Part shown: piece by piece, positions 53,091 through 63,021 of the stretch
Numbering within the stretch: the first letter of the stretch is position 1
Layout of the letters: the number at the start of each line of letters is the position of its first letter
Assembly (NCBI RefSeq): GCF_013093415.1
Contig: NZ_JABFBC010000001.1
Span: forward strand, 1,054,001-1,118,000
Direction: 5' to 3'
DNA length: 64,000 nucleotides
Source: Halovulum dunhuangense
GTDB taxonomy: Bacteria; Pseudomonadota; Alphaproteobacteria; Rhodobacterales; Rhodobacteraceae
Program-made: the position numbers and the translations under genes
The notes under the pieces: generated by a model
What the model was told of the DNA's origin: nothing
Database searches by the model: none
The model's input: only the letters and a program-made list of their open reading frames with translations

Positions 53091-53684
53091 ATGCGCGATA
53101 TTGTGCGGCTCACCGAAATGATATCCGATTGCCGGCTGTGCGCCGACCGCTTTGCCGCGACCGCCACCGGGCATGCGCCGCGGCCCGTTCCGTGGCTGTC
53201 GGCAGAGGCGCCCATCCTCGTGGCCGGGCAGGCACCCGGCATGAAGGTGCACCAGCGCGGGCGACCCTTCGACGACCCGTCAGGCGACAGGCTGCGGGAC
53301 TGGATGGGCATTGACGAGGCGGTGTTCTACGATCGGGCGCGGGTCGCGGTGTTGCCGATGGCCTTCTGCTTTCCCGGATATGATGCGCGGGGATCGGATC
53401 TTCCGCCGCCGCCGGTCTGCGCCCGGACATGGCGCGACAGGGCGCTTGCGACCATGCCGCAGGTGCGGCTGACGCTTCTTGTCGGGGGTCATGCGCAGCG
53501 GTGGCACCTGGGGCGGATGCCCGTGACCGAACGTGTGCGGCACTGGCGCGACAGCGTGCCCACAGTGCTGCCCTTGCCCCATCCGAGCTGGCGGAATACG
53601 GCATGGCTCAAACGCAACCCCTGGTTCGAGGAAGAGGTGGTGCCATGGCTGAGATCACGGGTGGCGGAACTGCTTTCGCCCTAG
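53091..53684 (+). CDS. Uracil-DNA-glycosylase-family protein
   Basis: This 197-residue protein has CRLC near the N-terminus and VAGQAPGMKVHQRGRPFDD, which resembles motif 1 of the UDG superfamily. A central LPMAFCFPGYDARG, the LLVGGHAQRWH strand and LPLPHPSWRN, similar to the C-terminal HPS-type loop, follow. The four-cysteine iron-sulfur set of family 4 is not evident. It may be a DNA repair enzyme or a family relative with other activity. Its last 40 bases overlap the next gene. Confidence 0.8.
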   Translation: MRDIVRLTEMISDCRLCADRFAATATGHAPRPVPWLSAEAPILVAGQAPGMKVHQRGRPFDDPSGDRLRDWMGIDEAVFYDRARVAVLPMAFCFPGYDARGSDLPPPPVCARTWRDRALATMPQVRLTLLVGGHAQRWHLGRMPVTERVRHWRDSVPTVLPLPHPSWRNTAWLKRNPWFEEEVVPWLRSRVAELLSP

Positions 53685-54463
53685 AGACGGCGCTCGACCG
53701 CGCCCATGACCGGATGATCCGCGCCGGGGAAACCGAGGATGCGCGCCGCGCCTTCTTCGCCACGCTCGCGGCAACCGGGCTGGTGCTGGTGCTGGAGGAG
53801 GAGCCCGCGCGCGGAAGCGACCGCGTGAAGCCGCTCATCCTCGAGACGGGGGACGGACCGCTCGCGCTCGCCTTCGATACCGAGGCGCGGATGGCGGCCT
53901 TTCTCGAGGGTGGCGCGCCGATGGCGGTGATCGAGGGGCGGGATCTGGGCGCGCTCCTGTCGGCAGCCGGCCTCGGCCTTGCACTCAACATCGAGGTGGC
54001 GCCCTCGGCCATCATCCTGCCGGTCGACGCGATGGACTGGATCGCCGGCATCGCCCCCGCCGCGGCCGAGGTGAATGCCGGGCGCATCGCGGGGCTCAGG
54101 GCGCCCGTCGGCGCGGCGCAGACCCTTCTCGATGCGCTGGCGGGGCAGCTTGCGGCGCTGGCCGGGCATGCCGAAGAGGCGTTTCTCGTGCAGGCCGCCT
54201 ATGCCGACGGCAGCGAGGCGCTTCTGCTGGCGCTGACCGGCGTCGCCCCCGGTGCCCGGGACGAGGTGTCGCGCAGCATCGCCGCGGCGCTTGCGCTTGC
54301 GGGGCTTTCGGAGGGCGTGCTCGACCTGGCCTTCCCCGATGGCGGCGATCCGCTGCTGGGGCGGTTGCGCGAAACCGGCTTCAGCCTGTCGATCCCCACG
54401 CCCCGGCGACTGCCCGGTGCGGCACCGGGGGGCGACCCGGCCAAGCCGCCGCGCCTGATCTGA
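53645..54463 (+). CDS. SseB-family protein
   Basis: This 272-residue protein starts at ATG 53645, behind GAGGTGG and inside the preceding gene. It resembles the SseB domain: LILETGDGPLALAFDTEARMAAFL near residue 70, the ALLSAAGLGLALNIEVAPSAIILPVDAMDWI stretch (shown partly), and a more variable C-terminal part with repeated Ala/Leu-rich helices. A role cannot be given. It is co-oriented and overlapping with the UDG-family gene. Convergent transcription from ghrA ends 6 bases away. Confidence 0.75.
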   Translation: MAEITGGGTAFALETALDRAHDRMIRAGETEDARRAFFATLAATGLVLVLEEEPARGSDRVKPLILETGDGPLALAFDTEARMAAFLEGGAPMAVIEGRDLGALLSAAGLGLALNIEVAPSAIILPVDAMDWIAGIAPAAAEVNAGRIAGLRAPVGAAQTLLDALAGQLAALAGHAEEAFLVQAAYADGSEALLLALTGVAPGARDEVSRSIAAALALAGLSEGVLDLAFPDGGDPLLGRLRETGFSLSIPTPRRLPGAAPGGDPAKPPRLI

Positions 54464-54469
54464 GGCGGC

Positions 54470-55408
54470 TCAATACCCCCGAGCCCGGTCCACGAGGTGC
54501 AGGAAGGGCCGCCCCGCCTCACCGCGCGCGATGTTCTCGGCGATCGCCTCGGCCGCCGTCTGCGGCCGTGTGGCCGAGGCGATATGCGGCGTCACCGTGA
54601 CCCGCGGATGCGCCCAGTAGGGATGTTCGGGCGGCAACGGCTCCGTCGCGAAGACATCCAGCGTCGCATGGCCGATCCGGCCCCGATCCAGCGCGTCCAG
54701 CAGGTCTGCGTCGACGATCAGCGGCCCGCGCCCCGGGTTGATCACCACCGCGCCCTCGGGCAGCAGCGCCAGGCGTTCGGCATTCAGCAGGCCCCGGGTG
54801 TCTTCGGTCAGCGGCAGCAGCAGGACCATGATCTGCGCGCGGCGCAGCGTCTCTGCCAGCCCGTCCGCGCCGTGGCGGCAGTCGATCTGCGCGGCGGATT
54901 TCGGTGTCCGGCTCCATCCGGTCACCGGAAATCCCAACCCGGCCAGCGCCTGCCCGGCGGCCGCCCCCAACGCGCCAAGGCCGAGGATCCCCACCGGCCG
55001 CTCGCCCGCAAGCGGCGGGACCGCCTTGTCGCGCCAGATGCCGTCCTGGTGCAGGATATGCGTGTCCAGCCCCAGATGATGGCGCAGCACATGGCCCGTG
55101 ACCCATTCGGTCATCCCCTGCCTGAGCCCGCTGTCCACCATCCGGCACAAGGGCTGGGTCAGCGTCGGGTCGCCGACGATGCGTTCCACCCCGGCCCAGA
55201 GACTGAGCACGGCCTTCGCCGCCGTGAACGGGCCGAAATCCTTCAGCGGGCCACTGGGGGCGTAGACGATGTAGTCCACCGCAGCAGGGTCGGGGGCGGT
55301 GTCCGACAGCGCGATCTCCAGGCCGCGCGCGGCGCAGGCGCTGCGCAGAAGCGGCGCATAGACGGGCCAGTCGCGGTCGTCGCCTGCGAAGAGAACCCTG
55401 ACGCTCAT
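54470..55408 (-). CDS. ghrA: Glyoxylate/hydroxypyruvate reductase A-like dehydrogenase
   Basis: This 312-residue D-2-hydroxyacid dehydrogenase resembles GhrA, reducing glyoxylate and hydroxypyruvate. The nucleotide motif is VGILGLGALGAAAGQAL (about residues 137-153), a catalytic Arg lies in VINPGRGPLIVD, Glu in FATEPLPPEHPYW and the His in VTPHIASATRP. KDFGPFTAAKAVLSLWAGVERI is typical of the N-terminal part. It lies 3 bases from the end of rodA's operon on the same strand but is probably a separate unit. Confidence 0.9.
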   Translation of the reverse strand: MSVRVLFAGDDRDWPVYAPLLRSACAARGLEIALSDTAPDPAAVDYIVYAPSGPLKDFGPFTAAKAVLSLWAGVERIVGDPTLTQPLCRMVDSGLRQGMTEWVTGHVLRHHLGLDTHILHQDGIWRDKAVPPLAGERPVGILGLGALGAAAGQALAGLGFPVTGWSRTPKSAAQIDCRHGADGLAETLRRAQIMVLLLPLTEDTRGLLNAERLALLPEGAVVINPGRGPLIVDADLLDALDRGRIGHATLDVFATEPLPPEHPYWAHPRVTVTPHIASATRPQTAAEAIAENIARGEAGRPFLHLVDRARGY

Positions 55409-55411
55409 GGT

Positions 55412-56551
55412 TCAGCGCGGCCTGTGGACATGGGCGCTTTGCAGCAATCCGAAGGCCGCCATCAGCACCAGCATGGCCGAGCCGCCATAGGACACCAGCG
55501 GCAGCGGTACGCCGACCACCGGGATCAGGCCCATCACCATCGCCATGTTGACAGAGAAGTAGAAGAAGAAGGTGGCCCCCACCCCCGCGGTCAGAAGCGC
55601 GCCGAACCGGTCCCGGTTCCGCAGCGCCGAGGTCATGGCAAAGACCACCACCAGCGTGAACATGATCAGAAGCGATGCGGAACCCACGAAGCCGAATTCC
55701 TCGGCAAGGGTGGTGAATATGAAATCGGTGTGCTTCTCGGGCAGGAAATTCAGCCGCGCCTGCGTTCCTTCCATGAAGCCGCGCCCCGACAGCCCGCCGG
55801 AGCCAAGCGCGATCTTCGACTGGGTGATGTGATAGCCCGCGCCGAGCGGGTCGGTGGAGGGGTCGAGAAAGGTCTCGATCCGGCGGTACTGGTAGTCCTT
55901 CAGCAGCTGCCAGCTTGTCCCACGGCTCTGCATGACCAGCGTGACCAACCCCGCGCCCAGCCCGATCGCCGCGCCGAAATACCACAGGCTGACGCCCGCA
56001 AGGAACATCACCACGCCGCCCCCGGCCGCCAGCAGGATCGCGGTCCCGAGGTCCGGCTGGGTAAGCACCAGGGCCACGGGCGCCAGGATCAGCAGAAGCG
56101 GGATGATCAGCCATTGCGGGCGCGAGACCTTGTCCGGGTCGAGCCAGTCGTAATAGAGCGCCAGCATCATCACGAGCGCGATCTTCATCAGCTCGGACGG
56201 CTGGAGCTGGATGAAACCCAGGTCGATCCAGCGCTGGGCGCCCATCCCGACCTCGCCGAAGAACTCGACCAGCACCAGCAGGATCAGGCTGCCGCCATAG
56301 GCCAGCGGCGCCATCGCGCGCCAGAACCGGATATGGATCATCGCGATGATCAGCATCACGACCGCGCCCGCGGCGAAGCGCACCATCTGGCGCGATGCCC
56401 AGGGATCGAACGAGCCGTTCGCCACCGAGTAGAGCATCAGGAAACCGGTCGATGCGATGGCGCAGAGCAGCAGGATGATCGCCCAGTTCAGGTGCAGGAT
56501 CTTGGCGGCGCCGGTGGGCAGCTGCCGGTGGGACTGGTCAAGAAACGTCAT
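55412..56551 (-). CDS. rodA: Rod-shape peptidoglycan glycosyltransferase RodA
   Basis: This 379-residue SEDS-family membrane protein polymerises glycan for cell elongation. About ten hydrophobic segments are present. Family stretches are LGTAILLAAGGGVVMFLAGVS with the catalytic-region Asp just before it, SKIALGSGGLSGRGFMEGTQARLNFLPEKHTDFIFTTLAEEFGF (residues about 247-290), and VVGVPLPLVSYGGSAM near the C-terminus. Its ATG overlaps the mrdA stop. It completes the mre/mrd operon. Confidence 0.95.
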   Translation of the reverse strand: MTFLDQSHRQLPTGAAKILHLNWAIILLLCAIASTGFLMLYSVANGSFDPWASRQMVRFAAGAVVMLIIAMIHIRFWRAMAPLAYGGSLILLVLVEFFGEVGMGAQRWIDLGFIQLQPSELMKIALVMMLALYYDWLDPDKVSRPQWLIIPLLLILAPVALVLTQPDLGTAILLAAGGGVVMFLAGVSLWYFGAAIGLGAGLVTLVMQSRGTSWQLLKDYQYRRIETFLDPSTDPLGAGYHITQSKIALGSGGLSGRGFMEGTQARLNFLPEKHTDFIFTTLAEEFGFVGSASLLIMFTLVVVFAMTSALRNRDRFGALLTAGVGATFFFYFSVNMAMVMGLIPVVGVPLPLVSYGGSAMLVLMAAFGLLQSAHVHRPR

Positions 56552-58488
56552 GCGCGGCCCGTCTGCGTCGGTGCGGCGGGCGCTTCGGGCGCCGGTTCCT
56601 CGGCGCGGCGGCGCTCGATCTCCTGGCGCTCGTCGGGCGGATAGGCCGCAAGCGGCGGCACCGGGCCATAGAGCGTGCGCATCAGGATATCCCGCGCGAT
56701 CGGGGCCGCCACGGCGGACCCGCCGCCGCCATGCTCGACCACGGTCGCGACCGCATAGCGCGGGTTGTCAAACGGCGCATAGCACACGAACAGCGCGTGG
56801 TCGCGGCGGTTCCACGGCAGATCCTCGTTGCGAAACACGCCGCGCGCGCGTTCCTCCGGGGTGATGATCCGGACCTGGCTGGTTCCGGTCTTGCCGGCCA
56901 TCTCGACCTCGGGGTCGGCGATGCGCGAACGGTAGGCCGTGCCGCGCCGGTCGTTCACCACCGCGTGCATGCCGACACGGACCTGTTCCAGCGCCGCGCG
57001 CGGGATGCCCAGGTCCGGCGCCCCGGGGATGGGCTCGGGCACGCCATTGCGGGCGCGGATCAGGCGCGGCTCCACCGCCCGCCCGGTGGCAAGGCGCGCC
57101 GTCATCACCGCCAGCTGCAGCGGAGAGGCCAGCATGAAGCCCTGGCCGATGCCCACGTTGATCGTGTCGCCGACCAGCCACGCCTCGTTGTAGCGCCGCT
57201 GCTTCCACTCGCGCGTGGGCGTCAGCCCCTCGCTGATCGCGGGCAGGGGCAGGTCGTGGCGCACGCCCACCCCCAGCCGGTTCGCCATCTGCGTGATCGC
57301 GTCAACGCCCACGCGGCGCGCCACGTCGTAGTAATAGACGTCGCAGGATTGTTTCAGGCTGTCGCGCAGGTTCATGTGCCCATGGCCGCCCGAGCGCCAG
57401 CAATGGAAGCGGCGGTCGCCAAGCTGGTAATGACCGGGGCAGTAGACCGTCTCGTCCGGCGTCACGAGACCGGCCTCGATCGCGGCCAGCGCCACCACCA
57501 TCTTGAAGGTGGAGCCGGGAGGATAGGCCCCCGACACCGCCTTGTTCGACAGCGGCCGGTAGGGATCGTTCAGCAACGTGTTCCAGTTGTCGAAGGAGAT
57601 CCCGAAAACGAAGGCGTTGGGGTCGAAGCTGGGGGCCGAGGCAGAGGCGAGGATCTCGCCGCTGTTCACGTCCATGACCACGCTGGCCGCGCTCTGGCCG
57701 TCCATGCGCCTGAGGGCATATTCCTGGATGCCGCCGTCGATGGTCAGGTGCAGATCCTGCCCCGGCACCCCCTCGCGCCGGTCAAGCTCGCGCATCACGC
57801 GGCCAAGCGCGTTCACCTCGATCTGGCTGGCACCGGCGCTGCCGCGCAGCTCTCCTTCCAGCCGCACCTCGATCCCGGTCTTTCCGATCTGGAAATCCGG
57901 GATCTGCAGCAGCGGATCCGGGCTTTCCTGCGCCGCAAGGTCGCGCTCGGACACGGGCCCCACATAGCCCACCAGATGCGCCGACGCGGTCCCCTTCGGA
58001 TAGTGGCGGGTCAGCCCGACCTCCGGTAGCACGCCCGGCAGGGCCGGCGCGTTCGAGGCCACGCGCGAGATTTCCTCCCAGCTCAGATGCTCGGTCACGG
58101 TCACCGGCACGAAGGCGGATCGCTGCCGGATCTCGCGCAGCACCCGCTCGCGCCGGTCCTCGGGCAGCGGGATGAGCCGCGCGAGACGGTCCAGCACCGC
58201 CTCCACGTCGCCGGCCTGCTCGCGGATCATGACCACGCGGTAGTTCTGCCGGTTCTCGGCCAGCGGCACGCCGTTGCGGTCGAAGATCAGGCCGCGGCCC
58301 GGGGCGAGCAGTCGGATGTTCATCCGGTTCTCTTCGGCCAGCATGCGGTACCTGTCCGCTTCCTCGACCTGAAGCTGACGCACCCGGTAGCCCAGCCCCG
58401 CGATCAGCGAAAGCTGCGCGCCCAGCAGCAGCAGTCCGCGGCGTGTCATGCGGCCCTGGGTGGGGTTCCTGGACGACATCGGCTTCAT
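56548..58488 (-). CDS. mrdA: Penicillin-binding protein 2
   Basis: This 646-residue transpeptidase starts at ATG 58488 overlapping the mreD stop. A single membrane helix lies at about residues 17-33 (LLLLGAQLSLIAGLGY). The pedestal region is followed by the transpeptidase with active-site STFK in AYPPGSTFKMV, SCD in LKQSCDVYYYD and KTGTSQ. Length and layout match MrdA, which works with RodA in side-wall elongation. Its stop overlaps the rodA start. Confidence 0.95.
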   Translation of the reverse strand: MKPMSSRNPTQGRMTRRGLLLLGAQLSLIAGLGYRVRQLQVEEADRYRMLAEENRMNIRLLAPGRGLIFDRNGVPLAENRQNYRVVMIREQAGDVEAVLDRLARLIPLPEDRRERVLREIRQRSAFVPVTVTEHLSWEEISRVASNAPALPGVLPEVGLTRHYPKGTASAHLVGYVGPVSERDLAAQESPDPLLQIPDFQIGKTGIEVRLEGELRGSAGASQIEVNALGRVMRELDRREGVPGQDLHLTIDGGIQEYALRRMDGQSAASVVMDVNSGEILASASAPSFDPNAFVFGISFDNWNTLLNDPYRPLSNKAVSGAYPPGSTFKMVVALAAIEAGLVTPDETVYCPGHYQLGDRRFHCWRSGGHGHMNLRDSLKQSCDVYYYDVARRVGVDAITQMANRLGVGVRHDLPLPAISEGLTPTREWKQRRYNEAWLVGDTINVGIGQGFMLASPLQLAVMTARLATGRAVEPRLIRARNGVPEPIPGAPDLGIPRAALEQVRVGMHAVVNDRRGTAYRSRIADPEVEMAGKTGTSQVRIITPEERARGVFRNEDLPWNRRDHALFVCYAPFDNPRYAVATVVEHGGGGSAVAAPIARDILMRTLYGPVPPLAAYPPDERQEIERRRAEEPAPEAPAAPTQTGRA

Positions 58489-59021
58489 GCGACGCGCCCC
58501 AGGCGACGCGACCGCTCGGCCGGCTTCGGCGCGCGCACGCGCAGCACCCAGTGAAGGAAGGCCGCCATCAGCGGATAGGCCAGGACAGTCGACAGCCAGA
58601 GCCGGAAGCCCAGCCCGCCGGTTTCCACATCGATCAGCGCAAGCCGCAGCACGAGCCCGTGAAGCGCAAGCGCCACCGCAAGGATCCCGGCAAAGGTCGC
58701 CCATTCGATCGCGAAGGGCCGGTCATAGAGCGCCTCGCGCCGAAGCCGCAGCACCTCGAGCACCAGCAGGCTCGTCAACGCCCACAGCCCGACGGCCCGG
58801 TCCAGCACCAGGTCGCCCAGCAGCAACGCTGCGGCCAGCAGCGGCAAGGGCAGGTTTTCCGGCTCCCGCAGGCTCCATGCCGCGGCAAGGACCAGCAGAA
58901 GCTCGGGCAGCACCGTGCTTTCGGCCGCGATTTCCAGCGGCAGAAGCTGGACATGGATGGCAACCAGCGCCAGCGCCGTGAACAGCAGCGCGCGGGGCAG
59001 GGAGAAGGGGCGCGCGATCAT
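58485..59021 (-). CDS. mreD: Rod-shape determining protein MreD
   Basis: This 178-residue membrane protein has five or so hydrophobic segments, among them LFTALALVAIHVQLLPLEIA and LLAAALLLGDLVLDRAVGLWAL. The position between mreC and mrdA, and overlaps of 4 bases on both sides, identify it. Sequence conservation in MreD is low in general, so the call rests on topology and context. Confidence 0.9.
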   Translation of the reverse strand: MIARPFSLPRALLFTALALVAIHVQLLPLEIAAESTVLPELLLVLAAAWSLREPENLPLPLLAAALLLGDLVLDRAVGLWALTSLLVLEVLRLRREALYDRPFAIEWATFAGILAVALALHGLVLRLALIDVETGGLGFRLWLSTVLAYPLMAAFLHWVLRVRAPKPAERSRRLGRVA

Positions 59022-59923
59022 TGTGTCACCGCCTCCCCGGCCTGTTCCTGGGCCATCGGGGGCAGGGGCGGGCCGATCAGATCCCCGGTGCCGGGGATCA
59101 CCTCGCCCGGCGACTGCCGCAGCACGCGGATGAACTCGAGGCGGTTGTACTCGGCCGCAAGGCGCGTGCGCAGCCGCCCCTCGGGGTCAAGCGCGATCGA
59201 GCCGACCAGCAGGTCGGACGGGAACACGCCCCCATCGCCCGATGTCACCACCCGGTCGCCGGGGCGCACATCTTCGGGGTTGTCGATGAATTCCAGGCGC
59301 GGCGCGTTCGTGTTGTCCCCGGTCAGAAGCGCGCGCTGGCCCGAGGGGCGTATCACGACCGGGACGCGGCTGTTGATGTCGGTCAGCAGGACCACCCGCG
59401 CGGTGCGTTCACCGACCCCCGAGATGCGGCCGACCAGCCCCAGGCCGTCCACCGTTGCCGATCCGTCCGCCACCCCGTCGATGCGGCCGATATTGAGCAG
59501 CACCGACTGCCGGAAGGGCGACCCGCTGTCGGTCAGCACCTCGCCGGTGATGAAGCTGATGCGCGGGCTCAGGCGCACGTTGTTGAGCGCCCTGAGGCGC
59601 GCGTTGGTTTCCTCAAGCTGAAGCGCCGCCTCGCGCCAGCCCTGCATGCTTTGCAACTCGCGCCGCAATTCGCGGTTCTGCTCGTAGACCCGGTCAAGCT
59701 CGCGGAAATCGGCAACCATCCGGGTAAAGGCAGTGACCGGCACCAAGGTCCATTCGAAACTGGGCACCAGGCGGTCGATGATCGCCATACGCAGCTGTTC
59801 GACGCGCGGGCTTTCGATGCGCCACAGGACGAAGAGAGCCAGGAACACAAGACAGATCGCCGCCAGCATCACGCGGCGCAGGCTGCGCCACATCGCTGTC
59901 GCGTCGTCCCTTCTCGCGCTCAC
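59018..59923 (-). CDS. mreC: Rod-shape determining protein MreC
   Basis: This 301-residue protein has an N-terminal membrane helix (about residues 16-33), a coiled coil (about 70-105, DRVYEQNRELRRELQ) and a periplasmic beta domain beginning near SFITGEVLTDSGSPFRQSV. GVADGSATVDGLGLVGRIS and RPGDRVVTSGDGGVFPSDL are hallmark stretches. It links the cytoplasmic MreB to PBP2. The mreD gene overlaps by 4 bases. Confidence 0.93.
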   Translation of the reverse strand: MSARRDDATAMWRSLRRVMLAAICLVFLALFVLWRIESPRVEQLRMAIIDRLVPSFEWTLVPVTAFTRMVADFRELDRVYEQNRELRRELQSMQGWREAALQLEETNARLRALNNVRLSPRISFITGEVLTDSGSPFRQSVLLNIGRIDGVADGSATVDGLGLVGRISGVGERTARVVLLTDINSRVPVVIRPSGQRALLTGDNTNAPRLEFIDNPEDVRPGDRVVTSGDGGVFPSDLLVGSIALDPEGRLRTRLAAEYNRLEFIRVLRQSPGEVIPGTGDLIGPPLPPMAQEQAGEAVTQ

Positions 59924-60001
59924 GCCGATCCGCTCCCTGCCTGGTCCGCTGTGCTTCGCGACCGCCCGCCATGCGGCCGCCGGCGGGGATTCTGCCCGCC
60001 G

Positions 60002-61117
<1,116 letters not shown>

Positions 61118-61204
61118 TTATAAGACCAGCGCCCGCAAGGCGTAAAGGGCTGCGGCCCGGCCCGTTGCCGCAATGCGGCAAATTTCGGGCGGGAACAGCA
61201 AGAA

Positions 61205-61231
61205 CCCGCCGGCAGGGCTGCTGCCGGCGGG
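61205..61231 (-). terminator. Probable terminator after leuA
   Basis: CCCGCCGGCAG (61205-61215) and CTGCCGGCGGG (61221-61231) form a perfect 11-bp stem with a 5-base loop. On the minus strand it lies 24 bases after the leuA stop and is followed by GTTCTTGCTG, a modest T-containing tail. Confidence 0.75.
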
Positions 61232-61255
61232 GTTTCGGCGTGCGCGGTTTCCCGC

Positions 61256-62821
61256 TCAGGCGCTGGCCGCGTCCATCTGCGCGTGAGTCGTCTTCTCCCG
61301 CCGCAGGATCAGCCGGTTCAGCGCCGCGACATAGGCCTTGGCGGATGCCACGACCGTATCCGTGTCCGACGCCTGGGCCGAGGCGATCTTGCCGTTCTCG
61401 GACAGCCGCACCGAAACGGTCGCCTGCGCGTCCGTTCCTTCCGTCACGGCATGCACCTGGTACAGCTCCAGCGTTGCGCCGCCGTGCGGCACCAGCGCCT
61501 TGATCGCGTTGAAGGTCGCGTCGATCGGCCCGTCGCCCTGGGTCGTGGCCTGCCGGTCCTGCCCGTCGATGGTCAGGATCAGGTCGGCCGATTGCGGCGC
61601 CTCGGTGCCGCAGATCACGCGCAGGAACTTCACCCGGATATGCTCGTTGCCCGAGTCCGACGCGCTGTCGGCCATCATCGCGATCAGGTCGTCGTCATAG
61701 ACCTCCTTCTTGCGGTCGGCCAGCGCCTTGAACCGCACGAACACGTCCTTCAGCTGGTTGTCGCCCAGCTCGAACCCCAGGTCCTTCAGCTTGGCGCGCA
61801 GCGCCGCGCGGCCCGAATGCTTGCCCAGCACCAGGTTGGTGGTGGTCAGGCCGATATCCTCGGGACGCATGATCTCGAAGGTGGCGGCGTTCTTCAGCAC
61901 GCCGTCCTGGTGGATGCCACTCTCGTGCAGGAAGGCGTTCTTGCCGACGATCGCCTTGTTGTACTGCACCTGAAAGCCCGAGACGGCGGCGACCCTGCGG
62001 CTGATCTGCATGATCTTCGTGGTGTCGATGTCCGTGCGATAGGGCATGATGTCGTTGCGCACCCGCATCGCCATCACGACCTCTTCCAGCGCGGTGTTGC
62101 CCGCCCGCTCGCCCAGCCCGTTGATCGTGCACTCGATCTGCCGCGCGCCCGCCTCGACCGCGGCCAGGCTGTTGGCGGTCGCCATGCCCAGGTCGTTGTG
62201 GCAGTGGGTGGCAAAGATCACCTCGTCCGCGCCTGGCACCCGTTCCAGCAGCATCGCGATCAGGTCGGCGCTTTCGCGCGGCGCGGTGTAGCCCACGGTG
62301 TCGGGAATGTTGATCGTCGTGGCGCCCGCCTTGATCGCGATTTCCACCACCCGGCACAAATAGTCATGCTCGGTCCGGGTCGCGTCCATGGGCGACCACT
62401 GGATGTTGTCGCACAGGTTGCGCGCATGGCTCACGGTCTGGTGGATGCGCTCGGCCATCTCGTCCTGGCTGAGCTTGGTGATGTCGCGATGCAGCGGCGA
62501 GGTGCCGATGAATGTGTGGATGCGCGGCCGCTTCGCGTGGCGCACGGCGTCCCAGGCGCGGTCGATATCCGCGAAATTCGCCCGCGCCAGCCCGCAGATC
62601 ACGGAGATCTTCGCCTGCGCGGCGATCTTGCTCACCGCCTCGAAATCGCCGTCCGAGGCGATCGGGAAGCCCGCCTCGATGATGTCGACGCCCATCTCGT
62701 CGAGCATCTCGGCGATTTCCAGCTTCTCGCTCAGGGTCATGGTGGCGCCCGGCGACTGCTCGCCGTCGCGCAGGGTGGTATCGAAGATCAGGACGCGGTC
62801 CTGTTCGGAGTTCTGTGTCAT
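61256..62821 (-). CDS. leuA: 2-isopropylmalate synthase
   Basis: This 521-residue enzyme condenses acetyl-CoA with 2-oxoisovalerate in leucine synthesis. Motifs are FDTTLRDGEQSPGATMT at the start, HTFIGTSPLHRDITKL, ATHCHNDLGMATANSLAAVEAGA with metal His pair near residue 205 and an INGLGERAGNTALEEV stretch. The C-terminal ~130 residues form the leucine-sensing regulatory domain. A leader peptide gene lies upstream, indicating transcriptional attenuation as well as feedback control. Confidence 0.95.
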   Translation of the reverse strand: MTQNSEQDRVLIFDTTLRDGEQSPGATMTLSEKLEIAEMLDEMGVDIIEAGFPIASDGDFEAVSKIAAQAKISVICGLARANFADIDRAWDAVRHAKRPRIHTFIGTSPLHRDITKLSQDEMAERIHQTVSHARNLCDNIQWSPMDATRTEHDYLCRVVEIAIKAGATTINIPDTVGYTAPRESADLIAMLLERVPGADEVIFATHCHNDLGMATANSLAAVEAGARQIECTINGLGERAGNTALEEVVMAMRVRNDIMPYRTDIDTTKIMQISRRVAAVSGFQVQYNKAIVGKNAFLHESGIHQDGVLKNAATFEIMRPEDIGLTTTNLVLGKHSGRAALRAKLKDLGFELGDNQLKDVFVRFKALADRKKEVYDDDLIAMMADSASDSGNEHIRVKFLRVICGTEAPQSADLILTIDGQDRQATTQGDGPIDATFNAIKALVPHGGATLELYQVHAVTEGTDAQATVSVRLSENGKIASAQASDTDTVVASAKAYVAALNRLILRREKTTHAQMDAASA

Positions 62822-62869
62822 CTGGAATGTCCTCAGGCCTTTTCGGGGTGGTGCGGCGCGAAGCGGATA

Positions 62870-62909
62870 CCTCTGAGCGCGCGCGCCGTTATCCCGGCAC
62901 GCTCAGAGG
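62870..62909 (-). promoter_or_regulatory. Inverted repeat in the leuA leader
   Basis: CCTCTGAGCG (62870-62879) and CGCTCAGAGG (62900-62909) are exact inverted copies with a 20-base GC-rich spacer. The leader-peptide stop lies inside the upstream arm. This could be part of an attenuator structure; I did not find a clear T-tract, so the terminator form is uncertain. Confidence 0.6.
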
Positions 62910-62971
62910 CGGCTAAGGAGAAGAAGCGCCGAGGCCAGCGGCCCCCGAATGATGTTCGCCTGTGCGTTCAT
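62903..62971 (-). CDS. leuL: Leucine leader peptide of leuA
   Basis: A 22-residue frame from ATG 62971 begins MNAQANIIRGP and then contains a run of four consecutive leucines, six Leu in the last eleven residues, ending at TGA. The leucine codons lie next to the inverted repeat at 62870-62909 and 82 bases before leuA. The arrangement is typical for ribosome-mediated attenuation, as known for leu and trp leaders in alphaproteobacteria. Confidence 0.8.
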   Translation of the reverse strand: MNAQANIIRGPLASALLLLSRL

Positions 62972-63021
62972 GGGGCGGACCATACTCCGCCGGTTCCGCA
63001 AGGGAAAGCCGAAATTTCGAC

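Noticed and set aside
54497-56644. Plus-strand frame of 715 codons
   Set aside because: Antisense shadow of ghrA, rodA and the end of mrdA; rich in His, Gln and Arg, no recognisable domain.
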